A DNA stretch of 64,000 nucleotides from Gammaproteobacteria bacterium (GTDB lineage: Bacteria > Pseudomonadota > Gammaproteobacteria > Pseudomonadales > Azotimanducaceae), in assembly GCA_026709365.1 (NCBI GenBank), contig JAPOTD010000008.1:57974-121973 (forward strand), read 5' to 3'. The position numbers and the translations under genes are program-made. Position 1 is the stretch's first letter; each line of letters begins with the position of its first letter. Positions 1 to 10,258 of the stretch are shown in pieces. The notes below the pieces were generated by a model. The model was given only the letters and a program-made list of their open reading frames with translations, did no database searches and was not told where the DNA came from.

Positions 1-24
1 ACAGGCTTGCCGAGGAGCGAGGCA

Positions 25-1053
25 GTGGATCAAGTCGATGAGCGCACGGGACAGCTCTTCAAGCTGTTGGTGGAGGCCTACCTCAGCAATGGCCGGCCAG
101 TGGCGTCCAAGGCGCTGGCGGGGCAGCCGAGCGTGTCGGTCAGTCCCGCGACGGTGCGCAACATCATGGCCCGCTTGGAAGGCCAGGGCTTGGTCACCTC
201 GCCGCACACCTCCGCCGGCAAGGTGCCCACCAGCCAAGGCCTGCGCTTCTTCGTCGAGAGCCTGCTGGCCGTTGAGCCCTTGGATGAGGCGGGGCGGCGG
301 GGCATCGAGGCGCAGTTGAACCCGGACCTGCCGCCCGCCGACTTGATTGAGTCGGCCTCCGAAGCCTTGTCCCGCATCACTTCCATGGCCTGCGTGGTGA
401 CCCTGCCCCGGCAGGAGCAGGCGGCGTTGCGCCACGTTGAGTTCCTCAAGCTCGATGCGGAACGCGTGCTGGCGATCCTGGTGTTCAATGATCGGGAGGT
501 GCAGAACCGGGTCATTCACACCGACCACGATTACCAGGAAGCGGACTTGGTCCGTGCCGCCAACTTCATCAACCAGGAGTTCGGCGGCCTGACCTTGGGC
601 GACGCCCGCAGCGGGCTGCTCGCCAGCATGCAACGCGACAAGGACCGCATGGACAACCTGCTGCAGTCGGCGCTCGACTTGGCTGCCCAGGCTTTCGCGA
701 AGCCGCCGTCCGGCGGCAAGGGCTTTGTGGTGGCGGGGGAGTCGAATCTGCTGGACATCAGTGCCGACACGGACACGGTGCGCGCCCTCTTCGAAGCCTT
801 CACCCGCAAGGGCAGCATCCTGCACCTGCTTGACCAGTGCCTGAACACCCAGGGCATACAGCTGTTCATCGGCGATGAGTCGGGCTACGAAGTGCTCGAT
901 GAGCTGTCCTTGGTGTCGTCCTCGTACTCGGTCAACGGCCGCATCGCCGGTGTGCTCGGCGTGGTGGGCCCGACGCGCATGGCCTACCAGAAGATCATTC
1001 CGGTGGTGGACGTGACCGCGCATTTGCTGGGCGATGCGTTGAATCATTCGTAA
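25..1053 (+). CDS. hrcA: Heat-inducible transcription repressor HrcA
   Basis: HrcA represses chaperone operons by binding CIRCE operators and is itself stabilised by GroEL. The 342 residues show the N-terminal winged-helix signature (VASKALAG, then SVSPATVRNIMARLE and SAGKVPTSQGLRFFV) and the C-terminal GAF-like/dimerisation region ending in VGPTRMAYQKIIPVVD. I place the start at GTG 25, seven bases after GAGGAG. A TTG at 7 is in frame, and the frame stays open to the window edge. It heads hrcA-grpE-dnaK-dnaJ. I see no CIRCE (TTAGCACTC-N9-GAGTGCTAA) in the window, so its operators must lie elsewhere, for example just upstream of this gene or at groESL. Confidence 0.95.
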   Translation: MDQVDERTGQLFKLLVEAYLSNGRPVASKALAGQPSVSVSPATVRNIMARLEGQGLVTSPHTSAGKVPTSQGLRFFVESLLAVEPLDEAGRRGIEAQLNPDLPPADLIESASEALSRITSMACVVTLPRQEQAALRHVEFLKLDAERVLAILVFNDREVQNRVIHTDHDYQEADLVRAANFINQEFGGLTLGDARSGLLASMQRDKDRMDNLLQSALDLAAQAFAKPPSGGKGFVVAGESNLLDISADTDTVRALFEAFTRKGSILHLLDQCLNTQGIQLFIGDESGYEVLDELSLVSSSYSVNGRIAGVLGVVGPTRMAYQKIIPVVDVTAHLLGDALNHS

Positions 1054-1147
1054 GCTGGTTTGCCGCCGCCGCCGGGCCTTTGCGGGGGGCGGCGCCTTGG
1101 CGAGCGCCTCTTCCAGGGCAAGACGGCAACTCGCCTGAGCTGCTAGC

Positions 1148-1197
1148 GCGGAGTTTCGCGGGAGCGAAACTCCATCCGCGCCCGCTTTGCGGGCGCG
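1148..1197 (+). repeat. Family-1 palindromic repeat, short copy
   Basis: Two adjacent hairpins lie between hrcA and grpE: GGAGTTTCGC/GCGAAACTCC (1150-1173), then GCGCCCGC-TTT-GCGGGCGC (1178-1196). The same pair recurs in eight other intergenic places in this window. This copy lacks the conserved tail. It lies directly before the sigma32 promoter of grpE and could also stop read-through from hrcA. Confidence 0.85.
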
Positions 1198-1203
1198 CAG
1201 GGG

Positions 1204-1229
1204 CTTGAATCCACTGCGGCGACCCCCAT
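1204..1229 (+). promoter_or_regulatory. Sigma32 (heat-shock) promoter of grpE
   Basis: CTTGAA (1204-1209), 14 bases, then CCCCAT (1224-1229) equals the sigma32 core consensus. Transcription should start near 1236, about 25 bases before grpE. Its position after hrcA would let grpE, and perhaps dnaK and dnaJ, be induced by heat independently of HrcA. Confidence 0.75.
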
Positions 1230-1261
1230 TGTGTGGGCTTGGTAAAGGCGGATGGGGAACC

Positions 1262-1915
1262 ATGGCGAAGAAGGCGGCTGAAGCGGAGCGGGAAGCGTCG
1301 CAACCGGGCGAGGAGTCGGCACTCGATCAGGGTGCCGCAGCGGACGAGGCGGCAGCCCAAGCGGACGACGATGGCGCGCCGGACCTGCAGGCGGCGCTGG
1401 ACGCTGCGCGGGAGGAGGCGGCGAGCTTGAAGGATGCGGCGCTGCGGGCGCAGGCTGAGGTCGAGAACGTGCGCCGCCGCGCGGCGCGCGACGTGGAGAA
1501 CGCCCACAAGTTTGCTCTGGAACGCTTTGCCGAAAGCCTGCTGCCGGTCGTTGACAGCTTGGAGAAGTCCGTCGAGAGCCTGCAGTCGGCCTCGGGAAGC
1601 CAAGCTGCCGACGCCGAAGGAACAACCGGCCAGCCAGCCGAAGCGGCGGATGCGGCGGCGGTGTCCGAAGGCGTGGGCCTGTGCCTGAAGCTCTTCCTCG
1701 ACACCTTGGCCAGGAACGGCATCGAGCAGGTTGACCCCTTGGGCGAGCCCTTCGACCCAGCCCGGTCCGAAGCCATGGCCATGGTCGAGAACCCTGACGC
1801 GGAGCCGAATTCGGTCATGGAGGTGATGCAAAAGGGCTATGCGCTCAACGGGCGCTTGGTGCGCGCCGCCAAGGTCATCGTCGCGAAAGCGCCGGCTGCT
1901 GGGCCCGCGGGTTGA
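1262..1915 (+). CDS. grpE: Nucleotide exchange factor GrpE
   Basis: GrpE releases ADP from DnaK. The protein has 217 residues: an acidic low-complexity N-terminus, the long dimerising helix containing RAQAEVENVRRRAARDVENA, and a C-terminal beta domain with GIEQVDPLGEPFDP and VMQKGYALNGRLVRAAKVIV, which is diagnostic. ATG 1262 follows GATGGGGAACC; an in-frame start at 1187 would overlap the promoter and repeat and is unlikely. A variable insert rich in Ala, Glu and Gln (about residues 115-135) interrupts the helical part. Confidence 0.95.
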   Translation: MAKKAAEAEREASQPGEESALDQGAAADEAAAQADDDGAPDLQAALDAAREEAASLKDAALRAQAEVENVRRRAARDVENAHKFALERFAESLLPVVDSLEKSVESLQSASGSQAADAEGTTGQPAEAADAAAVSEGVGLCLKLFLDTLARNGIEQVDPLGEPFDPARSEAMAMVENPDAEPNSVMEVMQKGYALNGRLVRAAKVIVAKAPAAGPAG

Positions 1916-1942
1916 CTGATTCACGGATTGGCCAATCCGCGG

Positions 1943-1968
1943 ATTGATTAATCCACCTGCGCCCCCAT
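1943..1968 (+). promoter_or_regulatory. Probable sigma32-type promoter of dnaK
   Basis: ATTGAT (1943-1948; four of six match CTTGAA), 14 bases, then CCCCAT followed by CT (1963-1970) fits the heat-shock -10 box CCCCATNT. Just upstream lies GGATTGGCCAATCC (1925-1938), a perfect 14-base palindrome followed by a third GGATT. The leader to dnaK would be about 115 bases. Confidence 0.5.
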
Positions 1969-2090
1969 CTAACGAAACATCACGAAACATTCGGCGACTG
2001 CGGACTTGGGGAAAGCGACCAGCGAGCAGTCATCATGCCCGCGCTTCGGAGCGAGGCGCGGGCCAACGCAAAACTTGGAGCAAACCGAAC

Positions 2091-4022
<1,932 letters not shown>

Positions 4023-4059
4023 CCGGGGCGGGAGCGTCAATGCAGCTTAAGGCGTTCAG

Positions 4060-4206
4060 GACGAGGGCGGGACGGCGCCAACGTAGGCCTTCGGCGCGTG
4101 TCGGTTCGCTTTGGGGCGGCTCTGGCGCGAATCTCCGTGTCCGTTCGGCCGGCTTCGCCTATCGAGGGCGTCCCGCCCGCCGACGGCGCCAAGCGCCGTC
4201 CCGCCT
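4060..4206. repeat. Degenerate family-2 palindromes between dnaK and dnaJ
   Basis: The 251-base gap between dnaK and dnaJ holds CGAGGGCGGGACGGCGCC and, about 100 bases on, CGAGGGCGTCCCGCC followed by GGCGCCAAGCGCCGTCCCGCC in part inverted order. Together they could fold into a long imperfect stem. The sequence is related to the CGAGGGCGGGACGCCCTCG repeats at 21.9, 31.1 and 56.3 kb. I see no gene here. Confidence 0.5.
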
Positions 4207-4273
4207 GAAACAGGATGGTTGAGGTGGCGCAGCGCCCGATCAACACACCGAGGCCCCCGGCAGGAACCAACTG

Positions 4274-5401
4274 ATGGCCAAGCGCGACTACTACGAAATT
4301 CTGGGGCTGGAGCGGGACGCCTCCGACGAGGATGTCAAGAAAGCCTATCGGCGCTTGGCCATGAAGCTGCATCCGGACCGCAATCCGGACGACGCCCAAG
4401 CCGAGGAGCGGTTCAAGGAGGCTTCGGAAGCCTACGAAGTGCTTTCCGACCGCGAAAAGCGCGGCGCCTACGACCAGTTTGGCCATGCCGGCGTGGATCC
4501 CAGCGCGGGCGGCATGGGCGGCGCCGGCTTCAACGGCAGCTTCAGCGACATTTTCGGCGACGTCTTTGGCGACATCTTCGGCGGCGGCCGCGCCGGACGC
4601 AGCGGCCGGTCCCGGGGCGCGGACCTTCGCTACGCCCTGACCCTCGACCTGGAGCAGGCCGTGCATGGCGACACGGTGGAGATCTCGGTGCCGGTGCTCG
4701 CCACCTGCGAGGAGTGCCGAGGCAGCGGCTCAGCGCCCGGAACCCAGCCGAGCACCTGCCCGGAGTGCTCCGGTGCCGGGCAGATCCGCGTTGCCCAAGG
4801 CTTCTTCTCCCTGCAGCAAACCTGTCCCCGCTGCCGGGGCGCCGGACAGGTCATCACCGACCCCTGCCGTCGCTGCGGCGGGCGCGGCCGGGTGGAGGAG
4901 CGCAAGACCCTGTCGGTGCGCATTCCGCCCGGCGTGGACAACGGCGACCGCATCCGCTTGACCGGTGAGGGCGAAGCCGGGCGCGGCGGCGAAGCGGGCG
5001 ACCTGTATGTGCAGGTGGAGGTACGCGAGCATCCCATCTTCCAGCGCGATGGTCGGCACCTGTTCTGCGAGGTGCCGCTGTCCTTCGCCGACGCCGCCTT
5101 GGGCGGCGAACTCGAGGTCCCCACCTTGAGCGGAAGGGTGAAGCTCAAGGTGCCCCCGGAAACCCAAACCGGCAAGATGTTCCGCTTGCGTGGCCGGGGC
5201 GTCACCCCGGTGCGCGGCGGCGGCGTGGGCGACCTGCTGTGCAAGGTGGTGGTGGAAACCCCGGTCAAGCTCAATGAGTCGCAGAAGGAGTTGCTGCGCC
5301 AGTTCAAAACGAGCTTGGAGCAGGGCAGCGAGCAGCATTCGCCAAAGGAAAGCGGTTGGTTCGACGGCGTCAAGGAGTTCTTCGACAGCTTGAAGCCCTG
5401 A
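4274..5401 (+). CDS. dnaJ: Molecular chaperone DnaJ
   Basis: DnaJ delivers substrates to DnaK and stimulates its ATPase. The 375 residues run in class-I order: J domain with the HPD tripeptide (LHPDRN, near residues 34-39), Gly/Phe-rich linker (about 76-120), four zinc-binding repeats [24 protein letters not shown] and CRRCGGRG (about 145-205), and the C-terminal substrate domains. ATG 4274 follows CAGGAACC. It is the last chaperone gene; dapB follows after 109 bases. Confidence 0.97.
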   Translation: MAKRDYYEILGLERDASDEDVKKAYRRLAMKLHPDRNPDDAQAEERFKEASEAYEVLSDREKRGAYDQFGHAGVDPSAGGMGGAGFNGSFSDIFGDVFGDIFGGGRAGRSGRSRGADLRYALTLDLEQAVHGDTVEISVPVLATCEECRGSGSAPGTQPSTCPECSGAGQIRVAQGFFSLQQTCPRCRGAGQVITDPCRRCGGRGRVEERKTLSVRIPPGVDNGDRIRLTGEGEAGRGGEAGDLYVQVEVREHPIFQRDGRHLFCEVPLSFADAALGGELEVPTLSGRVKLKVPPETQTGKMFRLRGRGVTPVRGGGVGDLLCKVVVETPVKLNESQKELLRQFKTSLEQGSEQHSPKESGWFDGVKEFFDSLKP

Positions 5402-5510
5402 CGGCGGTGCGGCAATTCCCATGCGTTGAGGAGCCGCACCGTGCGTCCGTCTGAGGAGGCGACGCCCGCTGCGAATCACATTGGATTGATCGAGACCTAA
5501 GGGAGCAGGA

Positions 5511-6311
5511 ATGATGCGAGTGGCCATTGCGGGTGCTGCCGGGCGGATGGGCCGCACCCTCATTCAAGCCGTTGCCGAGGATGGCGCACTGGAGCTTGGG
5601 GCTGCCGTCGAGCAGCCGGGCGTTCCGTCGGTGGGGACCGATGCCGGGGAGACTGCGGGGGTGGGCGCGTTGGGCGTGGCCATCGCCGATTCGGTGGCTG
5701 ACGTTGTTGAGGACTTCGAGACGCTCATCGACTTCACGGTCCCCTCCGCCACCTTGGCGGCGGTCGATGCCTGCCATGCAGCGGGCCGGGGCTTGGTCAT
5801 CGGCACCACCGGCTTCGATGCGGCCGGCTTGGCCCGCATTCGAGCCGCGGCGGAGGCGGTGCCCATCCTCATGGCGCCCAACATGAGCATCGGCGTCAAC
5901 CTGATGTTCCGCTTGGTGGAGCAGGCGGCGCGGGCCTTGGGCGACGAAGTGGACATCGAGGTGGTCGAGGCCCACCACCGGCACAAAATCGATGCGCCTT
6001 CCGGCACTGCGGTGCGTTTGGGCGAGATCGTGGCCGGCGCCCTTGGCCGCAGCCTCACGGAGGATGCGGTTTACGGTCGCCAAGGCGAAACCGGCGCCCG
6101 CAGCCGCCGCACCATCGGCTTCAGCGCTCTGCGCGGCGGCGACATCGTCGGCGACCACACGGTGCTGTTCGCTGGCGGCGGGGAGCGCTTGGAGATCACC
6201 CACCGAGCGGGCAGCCGCATGAACTTCGCCTTGGGCGCCCTGCGGGCGGCCAAGTTCCTGGCCGACAAGGGCCATGGCCTGTTTGACATGCAGGACGCCT
6301 TGGCGCCCTGA
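5511..6311 (+). CDS. dapB: 4-hydroxy-tetrahydrodipicolinate reductase DapB
   Basis: DapB reduces dihydrodipicolinate with NAD(P)H in the diaminopimelate/lysine pathway. The 266 residues begin with the nucleotide-binding loop AGAAGRMGRTL and carry the substrate motif VEAHHRHKIDAPSGTA (about 152-167). A tandem ATG ATG start lies after GGGAGCAGGA. In many gammaproteobacteria dapB is followed directly by carA; here an 8-kb block of mostly minus-strand genes separates them. Confidence 0.96.
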   Translation: MMRVAIAGAAGRMGRTLIQAVAEDGALELGAAVEQPGVPSVGTDAGETAGVGALGVAIADSVADVVEDFETLIDFTVPSATLAAVDACHAAGRGLVIGTTGFDAAGLARIRAAAEAVPILMAPNMSIGVNLMFRLVEQAARALGDEVDIEVVEAHHRHKIDAPSGTAVRLGEIVAGALGRSLTEDAVYGRQGETGARSRRTIGFSALRGGDIVGDHTVLFAGGGERLEITHRAGSRMNFALGALRAAKFLADKGHGLFDMQDALAP

Positions 6312-6319
6312 TGTGGGGG

Positions 6320-7003
6320 TCAGTCCCGGAAGCGCTTTTTGAGAGCGTCCACCGCCTTCTTGGCAGTCAGCGGGAAGAGGCCAAGCAGGACGAAGGAGAG
6401 GATCAGCGTCGGCGACAGGATGCCCGCCAAGGACTCCAGTTGCCCGATTTGCTGGCCGGCGTTCACATAGACTAGGGTGCCGGCCAGCATGCCCAATTGG
6501 CTGACCCAGAAGAACGTCCACACCTTCAGCGGCGTCAAGCCCATGGCCAAGTTGATGGCGAAGAAGGGAAAGGCGGGCACCAGGCGCAGGGCGAACAGGT
6601 AGAACGCGCCGTCCTTGCGCACGCCTTCGTTGATGGGCCCGAGCTGTTTCTCAAAACGTTTTTGCACGGTGTCGCGCAGCAGGTAGCGGGCCAGCAGGAA
6701 GGCGAGTGTGGCGCCGATGGTGCTGGCGAACGAGACGATGACGGTGCCCAGAGCCAACCCGAAAATGGCGCCGGCCGCCAAGGTCAGGATGGCGGCGCCG
6801 GGCAGGGAGAGCCCGGTGATGGCGACGTAGGCGGCCAGGAAGCCCAAGCTGGTCAGCCACGGGCTGGCTTGGTGGAAGTCCACGGCGGCGCTGCGTTGGG
6901 CCTGCAGGAACTCCAGGCTCAGGAAGCGCTGCAGGTCGAAGTAGAAGAACAGCGCCACCAGCACGATGAATGCGGCCACTAGAATGATTTGGTTGGGTTT
7001 CAT
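6320..7003 (-). CDS. TVP38/TMEM64 family inner-membrane protein (VTT domain)
   Basis: Integral membrane protein of 227 residues from the DedA-related TVP38/TMEM64 family, whose members are implicated in lipid or membrane homeostasis; the substrate is not known. It has an N-terminal membrane segment (IILVAAFIVLVALFFYFDL) and the VTT core with GAAILTLAAGAIFGLALGT, TLAFLLARYLLRD and LRLVPAFPFFAINLAMGLT. It converges on dapB with 8 bases between the stops. It lies 25 bases after a DUF547 gene and was probably transcribed with it and the upstream glycosyltransferase. Confidence 0.85.
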   Translation of the reverse strand: MKPNQIILVAAFIVLVALFFYFDLQRFLSLEFLQAQRSAAVDFHQASPWLTSLGFLAAYVAITGLSLPGAAILTLAAGAIFGLALGTVIVSFASTIGATLAFLLARYLLRDTVQKRFEKQLGPINEGVRKDGAFYLFALRLVPAFPFFAINLAMGLTPLKVWTFFWVSQLGMLAGTLVYVNAGQQIGQLESLAGILSPTLILSFVLLGLFPLTAKKAVDALKKRFRD

Positions 7004-7028
7004 TGCGTTCCCCCCAATGGCCCCGCGA

Positions 7029-7877
7029 TCAGGGCGCGTTCAGGTTCCAGTCGTAGTCGTCGTCGAAGCTGTCGAAGCCCTCCAGTTGGGCGGCCAGCTC
7101 CGGCCGTGCGTACTGGGCGAGGTGGGCGAGCACGCCTTCGTCGGTGCCGCCGAAGTCCGTCTTGAACCAGTCGTAGATGCTGGAGACCATCAACTCCCCG
7201 TCGCTCACCTGCGCCCCCCGGGGATGGTTGATGTAGGCCGTTGCGCCCTGCTCCAGAAGGCGCTCCAGATTGTCGGAGCGGTAGGCCTCGGCGGCGAGGT
7301 TGGGGCAGCCGATGCTGGCGCAGTTCACCGCGTAGTGGATGCGCGGATCCCGCCAAATCGGCCTCAGAATGCCGTGCTCGATGTTGTTCAGCGTCAGCAT
7401 TTCGCCTTGCACGGGGATGAGCTCCAGATTCCAGGGGCCAAAGTCGATGAGGCCGCTCTTGATGTCCTTGATGGAGTCCACCGGGTAGCGGGGCACGACG
7501 ACGAACACGGTGAGCGCATTGTACAGGTTGATCCAGTACGCCATCTGCTCGTCCTTGGCGTAGGTGCGGGGGTCGAGCTTGGCGAGCGCCTGCAGGTAGC
7601 CGCCCAGCTTCTGCCGGTCTTCGGCGTTGGCCTTGAGGGCGCCGTAGTCAAAGCGGCTTACGCCCGATGGGTCATCGGCGACCAGGTAGCCGTCAAGGAT
7701 TTCCTGCCAAGGCGCATGGTCGATGGTCGCGGTGTTGGAGGCATCGCTAGCATCCCACATGGGGATCAGCTCGGCATCCTGGGCGGAGGCCGGCAGGCTG
7801 GCCAAGCCCAGCAGAATGGCCAGGGCAGCGGTCGCGCTTGCGGTGAGGGACCCAAGGCCCGGTTGGATTCGCTTCAT
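7029..7877 (-). CDS. DUF547 domain-containing exported protein
   Basis: Exported protein of 282 residues with a signal peptide (basic MKRIQPG, then a hydrophobic stretch ending LPASAQ). The rest is a DUF547 domain with LDPRTYAKDEQMAYWINLYNALTV, HAVNC-like YAVNCASIGCPNL and DWFKTDFGG. The Asn-Leu-Tyr-Asn-Ala and Cys-Ala-Ser motifs suggest a cysteine-protease-like fold, but no reaction is established. ATG 7877 follows GAGGGG. DUF547 and TVP38 genes are often neighbours, which supports a shared envelope role (inference). Confidence 0.8.
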   Translation of the reverse strand: MKRIQPGLGSLTASATAALAILLGLASLPASAQDAELIPMWDASDASNTATIDHAPWQEILDGYLVADDPSGVSRFDYGALKANAEDRQKLGGYLQALAKLDPRTYAKDEQMAYWINLYNALTVFVVVPRYPVDSIKDIKSGLIDFGPWNLELIPVQGEMLTLNNIEHGILRPIWRDPRIHYAVNCASIGCPNLAAEAYRSDNLERLLEQGATAYINHPRGAQVSDGELMVSSIYDWFKTDFGGTDEGVLAHLAQYARPELAAQLEGFDSFDDDYDWNLNAP

Positions 7878-7927
7878 TGTCGGATTTCCCCTCTCTTTGC
7901 TTGGACTGGCGGCTTATGCGTGGCGGC

Positions 7928-8677
7928 TTATGCCGGCGGAGCGGGCAACGGATTGCGCGCCTTGCGCCGCTGCTGCCAGCGGAGCTTGGCGATCATGCCC
8001 AGGATGCCGCAACCGGCGCCGATGGCGCCGCGCAGCGTGCCGCTGATTTTCGATTGGCCGACGCGCTTGCGGGTGTCCACCGGCACCTCGACCGTCCTTA
8101 ATCCCTGCTGAACGGCCTTCACCTGCATTTCCACGGTCCAGCCGAAGGCGGTGTCCTGCATGTCGAGACTGGCAAGGGCAGGGCCCCGGATGGCGCGGTA
8201 GGGCCCCAAGTCGGTTGCCCGTTGGCCCCAGAGCAGGCGGATCAGGGTGGTGGCCACCCAGTTGCCGGCTTGCTGGCTGCGGGTCAGCGCGCCGCGGTCC
8301 CGCTTGCCCAAGGTGCGCGAGCCGATGGCCAAGTCCGCCCCGGCACTGATGCCGTTCAGCAGGCTCACCGCCTGGCCCGCGCGGAAGGCGTGGTCGGCAT
8401 CCGTGAACAGCACGATGTCGGATGGCCCGAGTGCCCGGATGGCCGCGAGGCACGCCCTGCCGTAGCCCGGCTGCGCCTCGTACACAACTTGAGCGCCGGC
8501 CTTGGCTGCCTGCTGGGCGGTGGCATCGGTGGAGCCGTTGTCGCAAACCACGACCTCATCGACGATGCGCGTTTCGTCGGCGTTGCGCAGGGCCAGCAGG
8601 TCGCCAACCACCAAGCCAATGGATTGCGCTTCGTTCAACGCCGGAATCACGACGCCGACGGTCATCGCGCGATGCAT
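7928..8677 (-). CDS. Family 2 glycosyltransferase (DPM1-like)
   Basis: Cytosolic GT-A glycosyltransferase of about 249 residues. It starts with GVVIPALNEAQSIGLVV, carries CDNGSTDAT and the metal/nucleotide loop LFTDADHAF (DxD-like), and has TDLGPYRAI and the tail motif RVGQSKISGTLRGAI seen in polyprenyl-phosphate glycosyltransferases. No C-terminal membrane helices are present, so the acceptor cannot be named. A second ATG four codons in (8665) is also possible. It lies 50 bases upstream of the DUF547 gene on the same strand. Confidence 0.85.
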   Translation of the reverse strand: MHRAMTVGVVIPALNEAQSIGLVVGDLLALRNADETRIVDEVVVCDNGSTDATAQQAAKAGAQVVYEAQPGYGRACLAAIRALGPSDIVLFTDADHAFRAGQAVSLLNGISAGADLAIGSRTLGKRDRGALTRSQQAGNWVATTLIRLLWGQRATDLGPYRAIRGPALASLDMQDTAFGWTVEMQVKAVQQGLRTVEVPVDTRKRVGQSKISGTLRGAIGAGCGILGMIAKLRWQQRRKARNPLPAPPA

Positions 8678-8726
8678 GGAATCGGCTCAGGTTGCGCGGA
8701 GTCCCGGTGTCCTGTCCCGTCAAACC

Positions 8727-9584
8727 CTATCGACCGGCCTGATAGAAGTCGAAGGTGTAGGAAACCGTCGCTGCCACCGCGTCGAAGTCCGCCGTGTTGC
8801 GCCCGTCGATGACGGTGAACCAATTCAAGCCAAAGCCCAGTTGGGGCGTGGCGCTGAACGTTGCGCCGAGGCCGATGCGCTCGATGTCCTCCGAAGTCTC
8901 CGGGAATCGGCTGGGGTTGAACCCCGGTCCGCCGATGTCCAAGGTGCCGCCTGCCATCGTGTTGTGGTATTCGGCGTTCAGGATCAAGCGCGGGCTGACC
9001 AGCAGGTAAGCCTTGGCGTTCACGAAGGCCTCGTCCGGCACCTTGTTGTCGCGGGTGCGGTGGCCGATTTCACCGGACAGCGCAAATCGTCCGCCCATGA
9101 TCTTGCCGATGATCAGCGAGGCCTCGACGCCGCTGGCGTCATCGCCGATGGCTGTGGGAACCCCGGTGTCGTAGTCGCCGGATAGGGTCGCGCCAAAGCG
9201 CAGGGCGATGCTCGGCGCGGCTAGGTTGACGTCCTCGTCCAGCAAGCGCCAGGTCACGCCCAAGTTGATGTCGGTGACGCCGTCCCGGTCCGGCGGTCCC
9301 GGCGGCGACGGGACCTTGCCGGACACGTCGGCATGGCCGACCTGAAAGTCAAGGGCCAGCGCATCCGTCAAGCCGTAGTCTCCGCTGACCCACACGGTGT
9401 CCTGTTCGATCTTCTGGAACGGCAGGTTTCTGCGCTCCTTGCCTCGGTAGAACTTCTTCGCCGACTCGGAGACGTAGGACAGGCTGAGCGACCCGGTCTT
9501 CGGCACGGGCAGCCAAGGCGAGCCGTTGGCCCAGGCGGGCGCGGAGAGGAGCAGGGCGAGGGGCAGTAAGGTCAATGCTTTCAT
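8727..9584 (-). CDS. Outer-membrane beta-barrel protein (MetA-pathway/transporter-like)
   Basis: Exported protein of 285 residues with signal peptide MKALTLLPLALLLSAPAWA. The mature part alternates polar and hydrophobic residues and ends in an aromatic-rich strand (VSYTFDFYQAGR), as expected of an outer-membrane barrel. Motifs such as GVTDINLGVTWRLL and NAEYHNTMAGG resemble the phenol-degradation MetA-like/transporter family. The substrate is unknown. Its ATG overlaps the preceding gene by four bases (ATGA), so the two are translationally coupled. Confidence 0.7.
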   Translation of the reverse strand: MKALTLLPLALLLSAPAWANGSPWLPVPKTGSLSLSYVSESAKKFYRGKERRNLPFQKIEQDTVWVSGDYGLTDALALDFQVGHADVSGKVPSPPGPPDRDGVTDINLGVTWRLLDEDVNLAAPSIALRFGATLSGDYDTGVPTAIGDDASGVEASLIIGKIMGGRFALSGEIGHRTRDNKVPDEAFVNAKAYLLVSPRLILNAEYHNTMAGGTLDIGGPGFNPSRFPETSEDIERIGLGATFSATPQLGFGLNWFTVIDGRNTADFDAVAATVSYTFDFYQAGR

Positions 9585-10000
9585 CGGTCCACTCCGAAAC
9601 GTCGGCTGAGGTAGTACTGGACGGCCTCCTGCTCATCCACCTTGCCGTCGCAGCCGGTCGCGCCCTCGCCGGGGCAAAGCCGCTTGACAAGGGCGTCGGT
9701 GCTTGACTCCTCGAACTTCAATTGCGCGCGGGTGGCCAGGCTTTCGACCAAGCCCCTGGCCATGGCGGCATTGACTTCGCTGCGCTTAATGGCGCAGTCC
9801 GCCCGATTGCAGGCGAGCTTGCGGAAGAAGGCCGACTTGCCTTGCTTGTAGAGGGCGCCGTATTGGCTGATGCCGCCGGCCCCGGCTCCGACCGAGCCGG
9901 ATGCAAGCGCCGCAGGCGAGCTGAGCAAGGCTGCGAGCGCTGTTGGCAGCAGTGCGCAGGCCAGCCAACGAGAGGCTGGCGGAAGCGAGGGTTTAACCAT
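9581..10000 (-). CDS. Small exported protein, function unknown
   Basis: Protein of 139 residues starting at ATG 10000 after an AAGGA site; longer in-frame starts run into the repeat at 10.1 kb. It has a signal peptide (MVKPSLPPASRW, a hydrophobic run, cleavage near ALASG). The mature part has four cysteines (LACNRADCAIK; LCPGEGATGC) and ends with an EF-hand-like loop (CDGKVDEQEAVQYY). I do not recognise a named family. It overlaps the barrel-protein gene by four bases, so it may be a periplasmic partner (inference). Confidence 0.65.
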   Translation of the reverse strand: MVKPSLPPASRWLACALLPTALAALLSSPAALASGSVGAGAGGISQYGALYKQGKSAFFRKLACNRADCAIKRSEVNAAMARGLVESLATRAQLKFEESSTDALVKRLCPGEGATGCDGKVDEQEAVQYYLSRRFGVDR

Positions 10001-10091
10001 GATTGGTCCTTGTTCTTCGGGTTGGCGTTCTTCGGATTGATGGGATTCGCGCTGCACAAGTTTGGTGCGGCGGCGCACTATAGCAGAGAAT

Positions 10092-10187
10092 GCGCGCCCG
10101 CGAAGCGGGCGCGTGGGAGTTTCGCTGGCGCGAAACTCCGCCACCGTTGCGTGGGTCAGGTTCCGAAAGGTTTCTTAAGCCCGCGCA
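10092..10187 (+). repeat. Family-1 palindromic repeat, full copy
   Basis: This is a full unit in + orientation: outer hairpin GCGCCCGC-GAA-GCGGGCGC, inner palindrome GGAGTTTCGC/GCGAAACTCC, then the tail CCGTTGCGTGGGTCAGG, TTCCGAAAGG and TTTCTTAAGCCCGCGC. The copies at 14.1, 39.9-40.1 and 54.7 kb share the tail. Confidence 0.85.
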
Positions 10188-10258
10188 GAACGTCTTTTGC
10201 TTGCGTTCCTATTGGCCTGATGGGTGACCTTCCGCGGTTGCCTGCGGCTCCCAAGCGC

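Noticed and set aside
1..2090. CIRCE operator near the chaperone genes
   Set aside because: No TTAGCACTC-N9-GAGTGCTAA or close variant was found; the palindrome GGATTGGCCAATCC before dnaK is unrelated.
4040..4222. A 60-residue basic protein between dnaK and dnaJ
   Set aside because: Its frame is made of the family-2 repeat fragments, is Arg/Ala-rich and has no ribosome binding site.
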